In this document: piece after piece, positions 38,417 through 49,744 of the stretch | Numbering within the stretch: the stretch's first letter is position 1 | Layout of the letters: each line of letters begins with the position of its first letter | Assembly: GCF_014145395.1 (NCBI RefSeq) | Contig: NZ_JACHTE010000002.1 | Coordinates: forward strand, 124,001-188,000 | Origin: Marilutibacter penaei | GTDB taxonomy: Bacteria > Pseudomonadota > Gammaproteobacteria > Xanthomonadales > Xanthomonadaceae | DNA length: 64,000 nucleotides | Reading direction: 5' to 3' | Notes under the pieces: model-generated | Told to the model about the DNA's origin: nothing | The model's input: only the letters and a program-made list of their open reading frames with translations | The model's database searches: none | Translations under genes and position numbers: made by a program

Positions 38417-39089
38417 CGCGATGGACCGAGCCCATTTCCGGACCCGTATCAAATTCTGTGGCCTGACGCGCCCCGGGGACGTCAGGCTGGCCTGCGAACT
38501 GGGCGTGGATGCGGTCGGCCTTGTGTTTGCCGAGCGCAGCCGCCGCAGGATCAGCATCGAACAGGCGGCACTGCTGCGTCATGCCGTGCCGCCGATGGTC
38601 AGCGTGGTGGCGTTGTTCATGGATGCGCCCGTGGCGCGCGTCGCCAAGGTCATCGAAGCCGCGAAACCGGACCTGCTGCAGTTCCACGGAAACGAGCCCG
38701 ACGCGTGGTGCCGGCAGTTCGGACTGCCCTACCTGAAGGCGGTGCCGATGGGCGACCGCGCGGAGGCGGGCGATGCACCGGCTGACGAGGCGCGCCTGTT
38801 CGGTCCCTATCCGGGTGCGGCGGGCTTCCTGCTGGACAGCCACGCGGCGGGCGAGGCGGGTGGAAGCGGCAGGTCCTTCGACTGGTCGCGCATTCCCACC
38901 GGCCTGTCGCGGCCGATGCTGCTGGCGGGGGGGTTGTCGCCCGAAACGGTAGGCGCGGCGATCGCGCAGGCCGCGCCCTGGGGGGTCGACGTGTCCTCCG
39001 GAATCGAAGCATCACCCGGCTTGAAGGACGGTGAGCGGATGCGGGCGTTCGTCCGGGCCGTGCGCGAGGCCGACACCCGCGCCGGTTAG
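38406..39089 (+). CDS. trpF: Phosphoribosylanthranilate isomerase
   Basis: Third step of tryptophan synthesis after anthranilate, isomerising PRA to CdRP. The 227-residue TIM barrel has catalytic Cys in [12 protein letters not shown], the [10 protein letters not shown] strand, [11 protein letters not shown] (phosphate site) and [16 protein letters not shown] with the catalytic Asp. Its ATG overlaps truA by 11 bases; an ATG at 38421 is possible. trpE, trpG, trpD and trpC are not in the window, so the trp pathway is split. Confidence 0.95.
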   Translation: MSVDAMDRAHFRTRIKFCGLTRPGDVRLACELGVDAVGLVFAERSRRRISIEQAALLRHAVPPMVSVVALFMDAPVARVAKVIEAAKPDLLQFHGNEPDAWCRQFGLPYLKAVPMGDRAEAGDAPADEARLFGPYPGAAGFLLDSHAAGEAGGSGRSFDWSRIPTGLSRPMLLAGGLSPETVGAAIAQAAPWGVDVSSGIEASPGLKDGERMRAFVRAVREADTRAG

Positions 39090-39111
39090 CGTTCGGGCGG
39101 CCTTCCTTCGC

Positions 39112-39117
39112 TACACT
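39112..39117 (+). promoter_or_regulatory. Candidate -10 box for trpB
   Basis: TACACT in GCTACACTGTCG, 56 bases before the trpB ATG in the trpF-trpB gap. Suggests trpBA can be made from its own promoter. -35 not clear. Confidence 0.35.
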
Positions 39118-39173
39118 GTCGTATTCCCCCGGCCGGAACGCGCGGCGATCCGGCATGCAAGGACATTGGACCC

Positions 39174-40387
<1,214 letters not shown>

Positions 40388-40391
<4 letters not shown>

Positions 40392-41197
40392 GCCGCATCG
40401 ACCGCAGGTTCGCCGCCCTCAAGGCGGCCGGCCGCAAGGCCCTGGTGCCCTTCGTCACGGCCGGCGACCCCTCGCTGGAGGCCACGGTGCCGGTCATGCG
40501 CGCCCTGGTCGAGGCCGGGGCCGACGTGATCGAGCTCGGCGTGCCGTTCTCCGACCCGATGGCCGACGGCCCCACCATCCAGCGCAGTTCCGAGCGCGCG
40601 ATCGCCCGTGGCGCGGGTCTGTCCTGGGTGCTCGACGCGGTGCGCGGCTTCCGCGAACGCGACGCCGACACACCCGTCGTGCTGATGGGCTACCTGAACC
40701 CCGTCGAGATCCGGGGCGCGGAGGCTTTCGCCCGTGCCGCGACCGCCGCGGGCGTCGATGGGGTCCTGTTGGTCGACCTGCCCCCGGAGGAGGCCGCCGA
40801 TTTCCGCGCCGGGTTCCGGGCGCACGGGCTCCAGCTCGTCCTGCTGGCCTCGCCGACCACGTCGCCCAGCCGCGTCGAGCAGCTCTGCGCCGAGGGCGAG
40901 GGCTATCTGTACTACGTCAGCTACGCCGGCGTGACCGGCGCCGATCGCCTGGACACCGGGGCGGCCAACGACCGCCTGCACGGCATCATGGCGGGCAGCC
41001 GGGTGCCGGTGGTGGCCGGATTCGGCATCAAGGACGCCGCCAGTGCCGCCGCCATGGCCCGCGAGGCCGACGGCGTGGTGGTCGGCAGCGCCCTGGTCTC
41101 CGCCCTGGCGGATGCGCCGACGCCCGCCGAGGCCGCCGCGCGTGCGCGTGCGTTCCTGGCGCCCTTGCGGGCGGCGCTCGACGCGGTTCCGGCCTGA
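40388..41197 (+). CDS. trpA: Tryptophan synthase alpha subunit
   Basis: Cleaves indole-3-glycerol phosphate and channels indole to TrpB. It is a 269-residue TIM barrel with catalytic E49 and D60 ([14 protein letters not shown]). [11 protein letters not shown] and [13 protein letters not shown] form the phosphate site. The GTG at 40388 overlaps the trpB stop; the protein then begins [21 protein letters not shown], the usual N-terminus. Confidence 0.97.
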
Positions 41198-41211
41198 GCA
41201 AGCGGCTGCGC

Positions 41212-41217
41212 TAAACT
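41212..41217 (+). promoter_or_regulatory. Candidate -10 box for accD
   Basis: TAAACT in GCTAAACTGCCGG, 69 bases before the accD ATG. Matches the local box style; weak -35. Confidence 0.3.
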
Positions 41218-41286
41218 GCCGGTCCGATCCCGGGCCGGCTCCGATGCCAGGGTCGGCCCAACCGTTACACAGGAATTCCACAACGC

Positions 41287-42174
41287 ATGTCGTGGCTCAA
41301 GAAACTCATGCCGTCCGGCATCCGCACCGACGCCGCAAGCGCCAAGCGCCGGAGCGTTCCCGAAGGCCTCTGGGAAAAGTGCGACCAGTGCGGTGCGGTG
41401 CTGTACCGCCCGGAGCTGGAGGAGAACGTCGAGGTCTGCCCGAAATGCGCGCATCACATGCCGATCCGTGCCAGGGCCCGCCTCGCCGCCTTGTTCGATG
41501 CCGGCAGCACCGTGGAGATCGGCGCCGACCTGGCTCCGGTCGACGTCCTCCAGTTCAAGGACCAGAAGCGCTACGCCGATCGCATCAAGGCCGCCCAGCG
41601 CTCGACCGGCGAGCGCGACGCGATGGTGGCGATGTCGGGCACCCTCAAGCACCGGCCCCTGGTCGCCTGCGCGATGGACTTCGCCTACATGGGCGGATCG
41701 ATGGGCTCCGTGGTCGGGGAGCGATTCGCACGTGCGGCGGAAGCCGCGCTGGAGCAGGGCTGTCCATTCGTCTGCTTCTCCGCCACCGGCGGCGCGCGCA
41801 TGCAGGAAAGCCTGTTCTCGCTGATGCAGATGGCCAAGACCTCGGCGGCGCTCGGGCGCCTGCGTGCGAAAGGGCTGCCTTTCATCTCGGTGCTGACCCA
41901 CCCCACTTTCGGCGGGGTGTCGGCCTCCTTCGCCATGCTCGGCGACCTCAACATCGCCGAGCCGAAGGCCCTGATCGGTTTCGCCGGACCCCGCGTGATC
42001 GAGCAGACGGTCCGCGAGACCCTGCCGGAAGGCTTCCAGCGGTCCGAATTCCTGCTCGAGCATGGCGCGATCGACCAGATCTGCGATCGCCGCGAGTTGC
42101 GCGACCAGCTTGCGCGCCTGCTGGCGCTGATGATGAAGCAGCCGGCGCCCGAGGTGGACTTCGACGCCGCCTGA
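41287..42174 (+). CDS. accD: Acetyl-CoA carboxylase carboxyltransferase beta subunit
   Basis: With AccA, transfers the carboxyl group from biotin to acetyl-CoA, the first committed step of fatty-acid synthesis. It is 295 residues with an N-terminal four-Cys zinc ribbon (CDQCG...CPKCAHH) and the crotonase-like core with [29 protein letters not shown] and [18 protein letters not shown]. The position after trpA is shared by related bacteria. Confidence 0.97.
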   Translation: MSWLKKLMPSGIRTDAASAKRRSVPEGLWEKCDQCGAVLYRPELEENVEVCPKCAHHMPIRARARLAALFDAGSTVEIGADLAPVDVLQFKDQKRYADRIKAAQRSTGERDAMVAMSGTLKHRPLVACAMDFAYMGGSMGSVVGERFARAAEAALEQGCPFVCFSATGGARMQESLFSLMQMAKTSAALGRLRAKGLPFISVLTHPTFGGVSASFAMLGDLNIAEPKALIGFAGPRVIEQTVRETLPEGFQRSEFLLEHGAIDQICDRRELRDQLARLLALMMKQPAPEVDFDAA

Positions 42175-42241
42175 GCGGGTGGCCGCTCCCCGTCGTCATT
42201 GCCGTGACGTGGTGCAACCCAGCTGAAGGAACCGCTTTAAC

Positions 42242-43591
42242 ATGAGTCGAAAGTATTTCGGTACGGATGGAATCCGCGGTCGGGTCGGTCAGGGACCGAT
42301 CTCGGCCGACTTCGTGCTCAGGCTGGGTAATGCTTACGGCCATGCTCTCAAACTGGCCTGTCGCGACCACAAGCCGCAGGTGGTGATCGGCAAGGACACG
42401 CGCATTTCGAACTACATGTTCGAGGCCGCGCTGGAGGCCGGCCTGGTCGCCGCAGGGGTGGACGTCCAGCTGATGGGGCCGATGCCGACGCCCGCGGTCG
42501 CCCACCTGACCCGGTCGCTCCGTGCCGACGGTGGGATCGTGATCTCCGCCTCGCACAATCCGCATTACGACAACGGCATCAAGTTCTTTTCCGCCGATGG
42601 CGAGAAGCTCGACGACGCCACCGAGCAGGCCATCGAAGCCGCGCTCGACCTGCCGTTCCGGACCGTCGAATCGGAGCGGCTCGGCAAGGCGGTGCGGACC
42701 CGGGGAGCGGTGGCCCGCTATGTCGAGGCCTGCAAGAACTCGGTGCCGCGCGGCTTCGACCTGAAGGGGATGCACCTCGTCATGGACTGCGCCCACGGGG
42801 CCACCTACGAGATCGGCCCGCTGGTGTTCCGCGAGCTCGGTGCGCGGGTCGATGTGATCGGGGCCGAGCCCAACGGCGTCAACATCAACGACGCGGTCGG
42901 CTCCACCCACCCCGAGGCCCTGGCGGAGGCGGTCAAGGCGCGGGGCGCCGACCTCGGAATCGCGTTCGATGGCGATGGCGACCGCGTGCTGCTGGTCGAC
43001 GAGCACGGCCAGGTCCGCGACGGCGACGACCTGCTGTTCCTGCTCGCGACCGACTGGCGGGCCAGCGGCCGGCTGCAGGGCCCCGTGGTCGGCACGCTGA
43101 TGACCAACTATGGGCTCGAACAGGCGTTCGAGCGCCGTGGCATCGGCTTCGTGAGGGCGAAGGTCGGCGATCGCTACGTGCACCAGCAGCTGATTTCCCA
43201 TGGAGGCATCCTCGGGGGCGAGACGTCGGGCCACCTGTTGTGCCTGGACCGTGTGAGCACCGGAGACGGCATCGTCAGCGCACTGCAGGCGCTGGAAGTG
43301 CTGAAGCGGCGTGGTGTCCGTCTTGGCGAGGCATTGCAGGGCCTGTCCAAGGTCCCCCAGCAGACCGTGAACGTGCGTTATGACGCATCCAAGGGCCAGC
43401 CCGTGGAAGCGGCGTCCGTGAAGGCGGCGCTGGCGCACGCGCAGGCCGCTGTGGCGGGGCATGGCAGGGCGTTCCTGCGGGCTTCGGGCACCGAGCCGGT
43501 GGTGCGGGTGACGGTCGAAGCGGACGATGCCACCCTGATGCAGCAAACGCTCGACGCCCTTTCAACAGCGGTGGGAGACGCCTCGGCTTGA
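42242..43591 (+). CDS. glmM: Phosphoglucosamine mutase
   Basis: Converts glucosamine-6-P to glucosamine-1-P for UDP-GlcNAc, peptidoglycan and LPS. It is 449 residues: [12 protein letters not shown] at the N-terminus, phosphoserine S104 in [11 protein letters not shown], the metal loop FDGDGDRVL, the sugar loop GGETSGH and the phosphate loop [11 protein letters not shown]. In Pseudomonas and E. coli glmM lies directly before tpiA or secG; here two extra genes separate them. Confidence 0.97.
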   Translation: MSRKYFGTDGIRGRVGQGPISADFVLRLGNAYGHALKLACRDHKPQVVIGKDTRISNYMFEAALEAGLVAAGVDVQLMGPMPTPAVAHLTRSLRADGGIVISASHNPHYDNGIKFFSADGEKLDDATEQAIEAALDLPFRTVESERLGKAVRTRGAVARYVEACKNSVPRGFDLKGMHLVMDCAHGATYEIGPLVFRELGARVDVIGAEPNGVNINDAVGSTHPEALAEAVKARGADLGIAFDGDGDRVLLVDEHGQVRDGDDLLFLLATDWRASGRLQGPVVGTLMTNYGLEQAFERRGIGFVRAKVGDRYVHQQLISHGGILGGETSGHLLCLDRVSTGDGIVSALQALEVLKRRGVRLGEALQGLSKVPQQTVNVRYDASKGQPVEAASVKAALAHAQAAVAGHGRAFLRASGTEPVVRVTVEADDATLMQQTLDALSTAVGDASA

Positions 43592-43655
43592 GCGCCCACG
43601 GGCGTTGCTTCGCCGACTGGTGCATCCTGTACCGCCCGATCCTCCCGTCCTCGCC

Positions 43656-44606
43656 ATGAGCCAGATTCCGACCCTCGACATTCGCCGCTTCATCCAGCCG
43701 GTGTCCGCCGCCGACCGTGCCGCCTTCGTGGCCGAACTGGGCGCGGCCTATCGCGAGTGGGGCTTCGCCGGTATCCGTGGACACGGCATCGGCGGGACGC
43801 TCACCGAAGCGGCCTACGGCGTGTTCCAGGCGTTCTTCGCGCTGCCGGAGGCGGTGAAACTCCGTTACCACGTGCCGGGGAGTGGGGGCGCGCGGGGCTA
43901 CACGCCGTTCGGTGTCGAGACGGCCAAGGACTCCCGGCACCACGACCTCAAGGAATTCTGGCATATCGGGCGGGAGATTCCCGATGACTCCCGCTATCGC
44001 CCGGTGATGCCGCCCAACCTGTGGCCGGACGAGGTGGACGGCTTCCGCGAGCATGGGTACGGGCTGTACCAGGCGCTGGATGCGCTCGGCGGGTCGGTCC
44101 TCTCGGCGCTGGCGCTGGACATCGGCCTGCCGGAGGACTGGTTCCGGGACAAGACCGACAGCGGCAATTCGATCCTGCGGCCCATCCATTACCCGCCCAT
44201 CACCGTCGAGGACATTCCCAACGTGCGCGCTGGCGCGCACGAGGACATCAACCTCATCACGCTGCTGGTCGGCGCCAGCGCCGAGGGCCTGGAGGTCCGG
44301 TCTCGCAAGGGGGAATGGGTGCCGTTCACCGCCGATGCCGACACCATCGTCGTCAACATCGGCGACATGCTGCAGCGCCTCACCAACCACGTGTATCCGT
44401 CCACGACCCATCGCGTGGTCAACCCGAAGGGCGGGGCTGCCCGCCAGCCACGGTATTCCACGCCGTTCTTCCTGCACCCGAACCCGGATTTCCTGATCGA
44501 CGTGCTGCCGGGATGCGTGGATGCGGACAACCCCAGTCGCTATCCGGAACCCATCACCGCACACGGCTACCTGGAAGAGCGCCTGCGGGAGATCAAGCTG
44601 GCCTAG
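43656..44606 (+). CDS. Isopenicillin N synthase-like 2-oxoglutarate/Fe(II) oxygenase
   Basis: A 316-residue non-heme iron oxygenase with an N-terminal DIOX_N region (IPTLDIRRFIQPV...YREWGFAGIRGHGI) and the C-terminal jelly-roll core. The iron ligands are H and D in AHEDINLITLL and H in STTHRVVNP; the co-substrate Arg is in QPRYSTPFFLHP (R-x-S). The substrate is unknown; such solitary enzymes are widespread in proteobacteria and are not evidence of antibiotic synthesis. The ATG at 43656 begins MSQIPTLDIRRF; an ATG further upstream would lie in the short gap after glmM. Confidence 0.9.
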   Translation: MSQIPTLDIRRFIQPVSAADRAAFVAELGAAYREWGFAGIRGHGIGGTLTEAAYGVFQAFFALPEAVKLRYHVPGSGGARGYTPFGVETAKDSRHHDLKEFWHIGREIPDDSRYRPVMPPNLWPDEVDGFREHGYGLYQALDALGGSVLSALALDIGLPEDWFRDKTDSGNSILRPIHYPPITVEDIPNVRAGAHEDINLITLLVGASAEGLEVRSRKGEWVPFTADADTIVVNIGDMLQRLTNHVYPSTTHRVVNPKGGAARQPRYSTPFFLHPNPDFLIDVLPGCVDADNPSRYPEPITAHGYLEERLREIKLA

Positions 44607-44635
44607 CGCCACTCGCGGGCCGAACGTGTGGCCGG

Positions 44636-45169
44636 TCAGCGCAGCGAAATACCGGCGTCCGAGAACGCGTCCCGCCATTGCGCGAGCTTGTCCTCCGCCG
44701 TGCGCGCGGCATGTGCGGGACTGGTCGATGGCAGGCGTCGCCGATCGGGTACCGGCCCCGGTAGCGTGGGCAGCACCAGCCGCTGGAAACTCGACTCGGC
44801 CTTGGCGCCGTTGAACAGCACCGTGCCGATCCCGCGGTGCGCCGCGAAGAATCCCCGGAAGTCGTTGGCGCGTGCATCGCGGATCGCGCTGTCCAGGCTG
44901 CCGTCGCGCTCGCAGCGCGAAAGCACGTCCCACAACGCGACCCCGGCGTCGGCCAGCTGCGCCAGGCGCCGTCCGTAGGGGAGATCGGGTCCTGCGCCGA
45001 GCAGGGCGCCCATGAAGGGCCAGAAGAGGTTGCGTGGGTGGGCGTAGTACGCCCCGGCCTGCAATGAGGCCCGCCCGGGCATGCTGCCCAGTACCAGTAC
45101 GCGCGCGTCGCCCCGGGCTTCCGGCGGGAAACCTTGCAGCATCGGGGGTGATGGATGCCGGGGTGACAT
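44636..45169 (-). CDS. Hypoxanthine-DNA glycosylase (DNA-deoxyinosine glycosylase, UDG family 6)
   Basis: A 177-residue member of the uracil-DNA glycosylase superfamily. It shows the family-6 motif VLVLGSMPG at about 25-33, followed by QAGAYYAHPRNLFWPF and ALWDVLSRCERDGSLDSAIR. The C-terminal motif LFNGAKAESSFQRLVLP and the terminal LPSTSPAHA (DNA-intercalating loop) also fit. It removes deaminated adenine from DNA according to family knowledge. The gene is divergent from tpiA and convergent with the oxygenase. The ATG at 45169 may be leaderless; an ATG at 45142 is an alternative. Confidence 0.85.
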   Translation of the reverse strand: MSPRHPSPPMLQGFPPEARGDARVLVLGSMPGRASLQAGAYYAHPRNLFWPFMGALLGAGPDLPYGRRLAQLADAGVALWDVLSRCERDGSLDSAIRDARANDFRGFFAAHRGIGTVLFNGAKAESSFQRLVLPTLPGPVPDRRRLPSTSPAHAARTAEDKLAQWRDAFSDAGISLR

Positions 45170-45176
45170 GGACCGG

Positions 45177-45213
45177 ATTCTAGCCGTGCTTTTGCACCCT
45201 GCTGCGTTAGAAT
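45177..45213. promoter_or_regulatory. Divergent -10 boxes for the glycosylase gene and tpiA
   Basis: Reverse-strand TAGAAT (45177-45182) ends only 7 bases before the glycosylase ATG at 45169. Forward-strand TAGAAT (45208-45213) lies 45 bases before the tpiA ATG. Both share the GCTAGAATnC or GTTAGAATGC style. Confidence 0.5.
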
Positions 45214-45258
45214 GCCGCGCGCGGTCGACTTGGCGACCGTGACCCGACAGGAGACCCC

Positions 45259-46029
45259 ATGCGCCGCAGGATCGTTGCCGGAAACTGGAAGCTGCACGGC
45301 GATCGTCGCTTCGCCGCCGCGCTGCTGGATGCGGTCGCCGCGGTCCCGGCGCCCGGTGGGGTGGAGCGCGTCATCCTGCCGCCGCTGACCTACCTGGGCG
45401 AACTCGTCCACGCGTACGGCCGCCAGGGCCTGGACTTCGGCTCCCAGGACGTCAGTGCCTACAACCAAGGGGCCTACACCGGCGAGGTGTCGGCCGACAT
45501 GCTGCTCGACGTCGGTGCGAAGTACGGACTGGTGGGGCATTCGGAGCGCCGCCAGTACCACGGCGAAGATAGCCAGTGGGTCGCCAGGAAGTTCATGGCC
45601 GCGCGTGCGGCCGGGCTGGTGCCGATCCTGTGCGTCGGCGAAAGCCTCGGAGAGCGTGAGCGCGGCCAGACCGAATGGCGGATCGAGGAGCAGCTTGCAC
45701 CGGTCCTCGAGCTGGGGGGTGTCGATGCCTTCGACGGCGCCGTCATCGCCTATGAACCGGTCTGGGCGATCGGCACCGGCAAGACCGCGAGCCCGGAGCA
45801 GGCCCAGCAGGTCCATGCATTCATCCGTAGCGAAATCGCTGCGCGCGATGCTAGAATTGCGGGCTCGCTTCCGATCCTTTACGGCGGAAGCGTGAAGGCC
45901 GGCAACGCGGCCGAGCTGTTCTCGCAGCCGGACGTGGATGGCGGCCTGATCGGAGGGGCCTCGCTGGTGGCCGCCGATTTCAATGCCATCGTCTCGGCGG
46001 CGGCACCCGGAACCCATCAAGAGTCCTAG
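45259..46029 (+). CDS. tpiA: Triosephosphate isomerase
   Basis: Interconverts DHAP and G3P in glycolysis. The 256-residue TIM barrel has K11 in AGNWKLHG, H94 in GLVGHSERRQYHGE, the catalytic E166 in AYEPVWAIGTGKTA and the phosphate loop ILYGGSVKAGNA. AGGAG precedes the ATG at ideal distance. It is followed by secG after 2 bases, the conserved tpiA-secG pair. Confidence 0.98.
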   Translation: MRRRIVAGNWKLHGDRRFAAALLDAVAAVPAPGGVERVILPPLTYLGELVHAYGRQGLDFGSQDVSAYNQGAYTGEVSADMLLDVGAKYGLVGHSERRQYHGEDSQWVARKFMAARAAGLVPILCVGESLGERERGQTEWRIEEQLAPVLELGGVDAFDGAVIAYEPVWAIGTGKTASPEQAQQVHAFIRSEIAARDARIAGSLPILYGGSVKAGNAAELFSQPDVDGGLIGGASLVAADFNAIVSAAAPGTHQES

Positions 46030-46031
46030 CG

Positions 46032-46445
46032 ATGCTGTTGCTCCTCAACGTCATCTTCGTGCTGGTCGCGATCGCCATGATCGCGCTGATCCTGATGCAG
46101 CGCGGCGCAGGCGCGGCGGCCGGCTCGGGCTTCGGCGCCGGCGCGTCCGCCACGGTGTTCGGCGCGCGCGGGTCGTCGAACTTCCTGAGCAAGGCCACCA
46201 AGTGGCTGGCGATCGCCTTCTTCGCGATCACGTTCTACATGGCCTGGCAGGCCACCCATGGCGCGCGTCCCGCGGCCGACGCAGGCACGGACCTGGGCGT
46301 CATGGGCGAGGTGCCACAGGCGTCGGGCGCCACCATGCAAGGCGCGCCGGAGGTTCCGCCGGCGGCGAGCGAGCCGGTGGTGCCGCAGGCGCAGCCGGCC
46401 GAAGTGCCGGTGGCTCCCCCGGAACCCCCCGCCGAGGGCGGGTGA
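46032..46445 (+). CDS. secG: Protein-export membrane protein SecG
   Basis: Auxiliary subunit of the SecYEG translocon. It has 137 residues: two membrane helices (LLLLNVIFVLVAIAMIALIL and WLAIAFFAITFYMAW) flanking the typical glycine-rich loop GAGAAAGSGFGAGASATVFGARGSSNFLSKAT. A Pro/Ala/Glu-rich cytoplasmic tail follows that is longer than in E. coli. The start at 46032 fits the 2-base spacing after tpiA. Confidence 0.93.
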   Translation: MLLLLNVIFVLVAIAMIALILMQRGAGAAAGSGFGAGASATVFGARGSSNFLSKATKWLAIAFFAITFYMAWQATHGARPAADAGTDLGVMGEVPQASGATMQGAPEVPPAASEPVVPQAQPAEVPVAPPEPPAEGG

Positions 46446-46501
46446 CGGTCAAGTCGCGTTCAGTTTCAAACGCCCGGCATGGATGGCGGGTGGCGATCAG
46501 T

Positions 46502-46507
46502 CATAAT
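46502..46507 (+). promoter_or_regulatory. Candidate -10 box for tRNA-Leu
   Basis: CATAAT in GTCATAATCGCACC, 50 bases before the mature tRNA 5' end and 56 bases after secG. No good -35. Confidence 0.35.
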
Positions 46508-46557
46508 CGCACCGGGACCGGCGTTCGCGCGGGTTCCAACAGGTCAACGAAGACATT

Positions 46558-46642
46558 GCCCAGGTGGCGGAATTGGTAGACGCACTACCTTGAGGTGGTA
46601 GCGACTTAGGTCGTGGGGGTTCGAGTCCCCCCTTGGGCACCA
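46558..46642 (+). tRNA. tRNA-Leu (anticodon GAG)
   Basis: 85 bases with encoded CCA. Acceptor GCCCAGG/CTTGGGC, anticodon arm CTACC-TTGAGGT-GGTAG with GAG at 46592-46594, long variable arm CGACTTAGGTCG and T-arm GGGGG-TTCGAGT-CCCCC. Its place after secG equals leuU in E. coli. The nuo operon starts 117 bases downstream, so the tRNA may lie on its leader. Confidence 0.97.
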
Positions 46643-46759
46643 TCCATTCGGGATCTTCGGCGGTATCCGCGCTTGGCGGGGCAGGCAGGAGGTCCCGGCG
46701 GCGCTTTGCGCCGAGCCGAGCCAAGCCGCGCTTGCGTGGCCATAGCCGAGAGAACACAC

Positions 46760-47116
46760 GTGCTGGCCGAATACCTGCCGACCCTGCTGTTCCTGATCGT
46801 CGCCGGCGGTATCGGCGTCGCCCTGCTCATCGTAGGCAACGTGTTGGGCCCCAAGCGGCCCTCCGCCGAAAAACTCTCGCCCTACGAGTGCGGTTTCGAG
46901 GCCTTCGAGGACGCGCGCGGCCAGTTCGACGTGCGCTATTACCTGATCGCCATCCAGTTCATCATCTTCGACCTCGAGATCATCTTCATCGTGCCGTGGG
47001 CGACGGTGTTCCGTGACCTCGGCATCATCGGTCTGGTCGAGATGGGCCTGTTCGCCGGCATGCTGCTGCTCGGCTTCGTCTACGTGTGGAAGAGGGGAGC
47101 CCTGGAATGGGAGTGA
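46760..47116 (+). CDS. nuoA: NADH-quinone oxidoreductase subunit A
   Basis: Small membrane subunit of complex I at the junction of the peripheral and membrane arms. It is 118 residues with three helices and the conserved [33 protein letters not shown] region (cited in pieces; contains the Q-site loop Cys). The GTG at 46760 yields [14 protein letters not shown], the usual start. The upstream 117 bases hold a GC hairpin (46699-46713) but no convincing promoter. First gene of the 14-gene nuo operon. Confidence 0.94.
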   Translation: MLAEYLPTLLFLIVAGGIGVALLIVGNVLGPKRPSAEKLSPYECGFEAFEDARGQFDVRYYLIAIQFIIFDLEIIFIVPWATVFRDLGIIGLVEMGLFAGMLLLGFVYVWKRGALEWE

Positions 47117-47700
47117 TCGAGACCATCCAGAAGGTTGCCGATTACGGCAACAACCCGCTTCCGGAAGGGCGGCTGGACGACATCCTGCGCCCCGAGGCCG
47201 ACAACCCGGTCATGCAGCAGGGCTACGTCACCACCAGCCTGGACGCGTTGTGGAACTGGGCGCGGACCGGTTCGATGTGGCCGATGACCTTCGGGCTGGC
47301 GTGTTGTGCGGTCGAGATGATGCACGCCGGCGCCGCGCGCCTGGACCTCGATCGTTACGGCGTGGTGTTCCGCCCGTCCCCGCGCCAGTCCGACGTGATG
47401 ATCGTCGCCGGCACGCTGGTCAACAAGATGGCCCCGGCGCTGCGCAAGGTCTACGACCAGATGCCCGACCCGAAGTGGGTGATCTCGATGGGCAGCTGTG
47501 CGAACGGCGGCGGCTACTACCACTACTCGTATGCGGTGGTGCGCGGGTGTGACCGCATCGTACCGGTCGACGTATACGTGCCGGGCTGCCCGCCCACGGC
47601 CGAAGCACTGGTGTACGGCATCCTGCAGCTGCAGCGGAAGATCCGTCGCAGCGGCCAGAATCCGTTGCTGGGTGCAGGACGCGAGGGCGCGGAGGCATGA
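47107..47700 (+). CDS. nuoB: NADH-quinone oxidoreductase subunit B
   Basis: Carries the terminal 4Fe-4S cluster N2 next to the quinone site. It is 197 residues with cluster ligands in [11 protein letters not shown] (tandem Cys), SCANGGGYY and [11 protein letters not shown]. The C-terminus is slightly longer than in E. coli. The ATG at 47107 overlaps nuoA by 10 bases. Confidence 0.97.
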   Translation: MGVIETIQKVADYGNNPLPEGRLDDILRPEADNPVMQQGYVTTSLDALWNWARTGSMWPMTFGLACCAVEMMHAGAARLDLDRYGVVFRPSPRQSDVMIVAGTLVNKMAPALRKVYDQMPDPKWVISMGSCANGGGYYHYSYAVVRGCDRIVPVDVYVPGCPPTAEALVYGILQLQRKIRRSGQNPLLGAGREGAEA

Positions 47701-48422
47701 GCGCGATCCACGAGTTCGCGGAACGCCTGCGCGCGCGCTTCGCCGAGGGTGCCGTCGACGTCGCGGAACCGCGCGGAGAGGTGACCCTCGACGTCCCCGC
47801 CGAGGCATGGTTTGCGGCGGCGGTGGCGCTGCGCGACGAATTCGGCTTTGAACAGCTGGTCGACGTCAGCGGGGTGGACTACCTGAGCTACGGGAGCGAC
47901 GAGTGGGACACCGACGTGTCCTCGGAAGGTTTCTCCCGTGGCGTCGAAGGCAAGGGCGCGGGCCGTTTCACCTGGGGTGAAGCGCCCAACGGTGCCGCTG
48001 CGTCGCCTGACCGCCGCTTCGCCGCGGTTGCGCACCTGTTGTCGGTGCAGCACAACCGGCGCGTGCGCCTGCGGACGTTCGCCGAAGACGATGCCCTGCC
48101 TGTGGTCGCATCGCTGACGCCCGTCTGGGTGGGTGCCAACTGGTTCGAACGCGAGGCCTTCGACCTGTACGGCATCGTGTTCGAAGGCCACCCGGACCTG
48201 CGCCGCATCCTGACCGACTACGGGTTCGTCGGCCATCCGTTCCGCAAGGATTTCCCGCTCATCGGCAATGTCGAAGTGCGCTATGACGCCGAGCGCAGGC
48301 GCGTGGTCTACGAACCGGTCTCGATCGACCCGCGCGTGGGCGTGCCCCGGGTGATCCGCGACGATGCGCGCTACCAGACCGCCCAGGGTGAAGCCGTCCA
48401 GCGTGCCGAGGTGAAGCAGTGA
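47697..48422 (+). CDS. nuoC: NADH-quinone oxidoreductase subunit C
   Basis: Peripheral-arm subunit without a cofactor. It is 241 residues, separate from NuoD (fused to it in E. coli). The signature [42 protein letters not shown] is present (read in pieces). It starts in an ATGA overlap with nuoB and ends in a GTGA overlap with nuoD. The central loop ([16 protein letters not shown]) is longer than in many relatives. Confidence 0.96.
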   Translation: MSAIHEFAERLRARFAEGAVDVAEPRGEVTLDVPAEAWFAAAVALRDEFGFEQLVDVSGVDYLSYGSDEWDTDVSSEGFSRGVEGKGAGRFTWGEAPNGAAASPDRRFAAVAHLLSVQHNRRVRLRTFAEDDALPVVASLTPVWVGANWFEREAFDLYGIVFEGHPDLRRILTDYGFVGHPFRKDFPLIGNVEVRYDAERRRVVYEPVSIDPRVGVPRVIRDDARYQTAQGEAVQRAEVKQ

Positions 48423-49717
48423 GCGCCGTGTCCCTCCCCGCCACCGGCCAGTCGGGCGTACTGAACGCCGAAATCCGCAACTACACCTTCAATTTCGGTC
48501 CCCAGCACCCGGCTGCGCATGGCGTGCTGCGATTGATCCTGGAGATGGACGGCGAGGTCGTGCAGCGTGCCGATCCGCATATCGGCCTGCTGCATCGCGG
48601 CACCGAGAAGCTGGCCGAGTCCAAGCCGTTCAACCAGTCCATCGGCTACATGGACCGGCTCGACTACGTGTCGATGATGTGCAACGAGCACGCCTACGTG
48701 CGCGCCATCGAAACCCTGCTGGGCATCGAGGCGCCGGAGCGCGCCCAGTACATCCGCACGATGTTCGACGAGATCACCCGCATCCTGAACCACCTGATGT
48801 GGATCGGCTCGAATGCGCTCGACCTCGGCGCGATGGCGGTCTTCCTGTATGCGTTCCGCGAGCGCGAAGAGCTGATGGACTGCTACGAAGCGGTCTCGGG
48901 CGCACGCATGCACGCGGCCTACTACCGGCCGGGCGGTGTGTACCGCGACCTGCCGGCGCAGATGCCGCGCTACAAGGAGTCGCCGTGGCGCAAGGGCGGC
49001 AAGCTCAAGCACTTCAACGCGTGGCGCGAGGGCTCCCTGCTCGACTACCTGGAAGGTTTCACCGACGACTTCCCGAAGCGCATCGACGAGTACGAGACGC
49101 TGCTCACCGACAACCGCATCTGGAAGCAGCGTACCGTCGGCGTGGGCGTGGTATCGCCGGAACAGGCCCTGGCCTGGGGCATGACCGGCCCGATGATCCG
49201 GGGCTCCGGCATCGCCTGGGACCTGCGCAAGAAGCAGCCTTACGCCAAGTACGCCGAGATGGACTTCGACATCCCGGTGGGCGTCAACGGCGACTGCTAC
49301 GACCGCTACCTGGTCCGTGTCGCCGAGATGCGTGAGTCCACCCGCATCGTCAAGCAGTGCGTTGCGTGGCTGAAGGCCAATCCGGGTCCGGTGATCGTCG
49401 AGAACTTCAAGGTCGCGCCGCCGACGCGCGAAGGCATGAAGGACGACATGGAAGCGTTGATCCACCACTTCAAGCTGTTCTCCGAGGGCTATTGCGTGCC
49501 CGCCGGCGAAACGTACGCCGCGGTCGAGGCGCCCAAGGGCGAATTCGGCTGCTACCTGGTGTCCGATGGCGCCAACAAACCCTTCCGCGTCAAGCTCCGC
49601 GCGCCGGGCTTCGCGCATCTCTCGTCGATGGACGAGATCGTGAAGGGGCACATGCTGGCCGATGTCGTGGCGATGATCGGCACCTACGACATCGTGTTCG
49701 GCGAGATCGACCGCTGA
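48419..49717 (+). CDS. nuoD: NADH-quinone oxidoreductase subunit D
   Basis: 49-kDa-type subunit forming the quinone-binding cavity with NuoB. It is 432 residues with [13 protein letters not shown] (quinone His), [26 protein letters not shown] and the C-terminal DIVFGEIDR. The GTG at 48419 overlaps the nuoC stop. Length and motifs are normal for an unfused NuoD. Confidence 0.97.
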   Translation: MSAVSLPATGQSGVLNAEIRNYTFNFGPQHPAAHGVLRLILEMDGEVVQRADPHIGLLHRGTEKLAESKPFNQSIGYMDRLDYVSMMCNEHAYVRAIETLLGIEAPERAQYIRTMFDEITRILNHLMWIGSNALDLGAMAVFLYAFREREELMDCYEAVSGARMHAAYYRPGGVYRDLPAQMPRYKESPWRKGGKLKHFNAWREGSLLDYLEGFTDDFPKRIDEYETLLTDNRIWKQRTVGVGVVSPEQALAWGMTGPMIRGSGIAWDLRKKQPYAKYAEMDFDIPVGVNGDCYDRYLVRVAEMRESTRIVKQCVAWLKANPGPVIVENFKVAPPTREGMKDDMEALIHHFKLFSEGYCVPAGETYAAVEAPKGEFGCYLVSDGANKPFRVKLRAPGFAHLSSMDEIVKGHMLADVVAMIGTYDIVFGEIDR

Positions 49718-49744
49718 CGGGCGGCCGTTGAGGAACTGTAACGA

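Noticed and set aside
35257-38557. Long reverse frames of 877 and 603 codons
   Set aside because: Antisense to asd, fimV, truA and trpF; composition typical of shadow frames.
43656-44606. Antibiotic biosynthesis gene (isopenicillin N synthase)
   Set aside because: Only the fold and iron motif match; no NRPS or other biosynthetic genes are nearby, so a general oxygenase call is safer.
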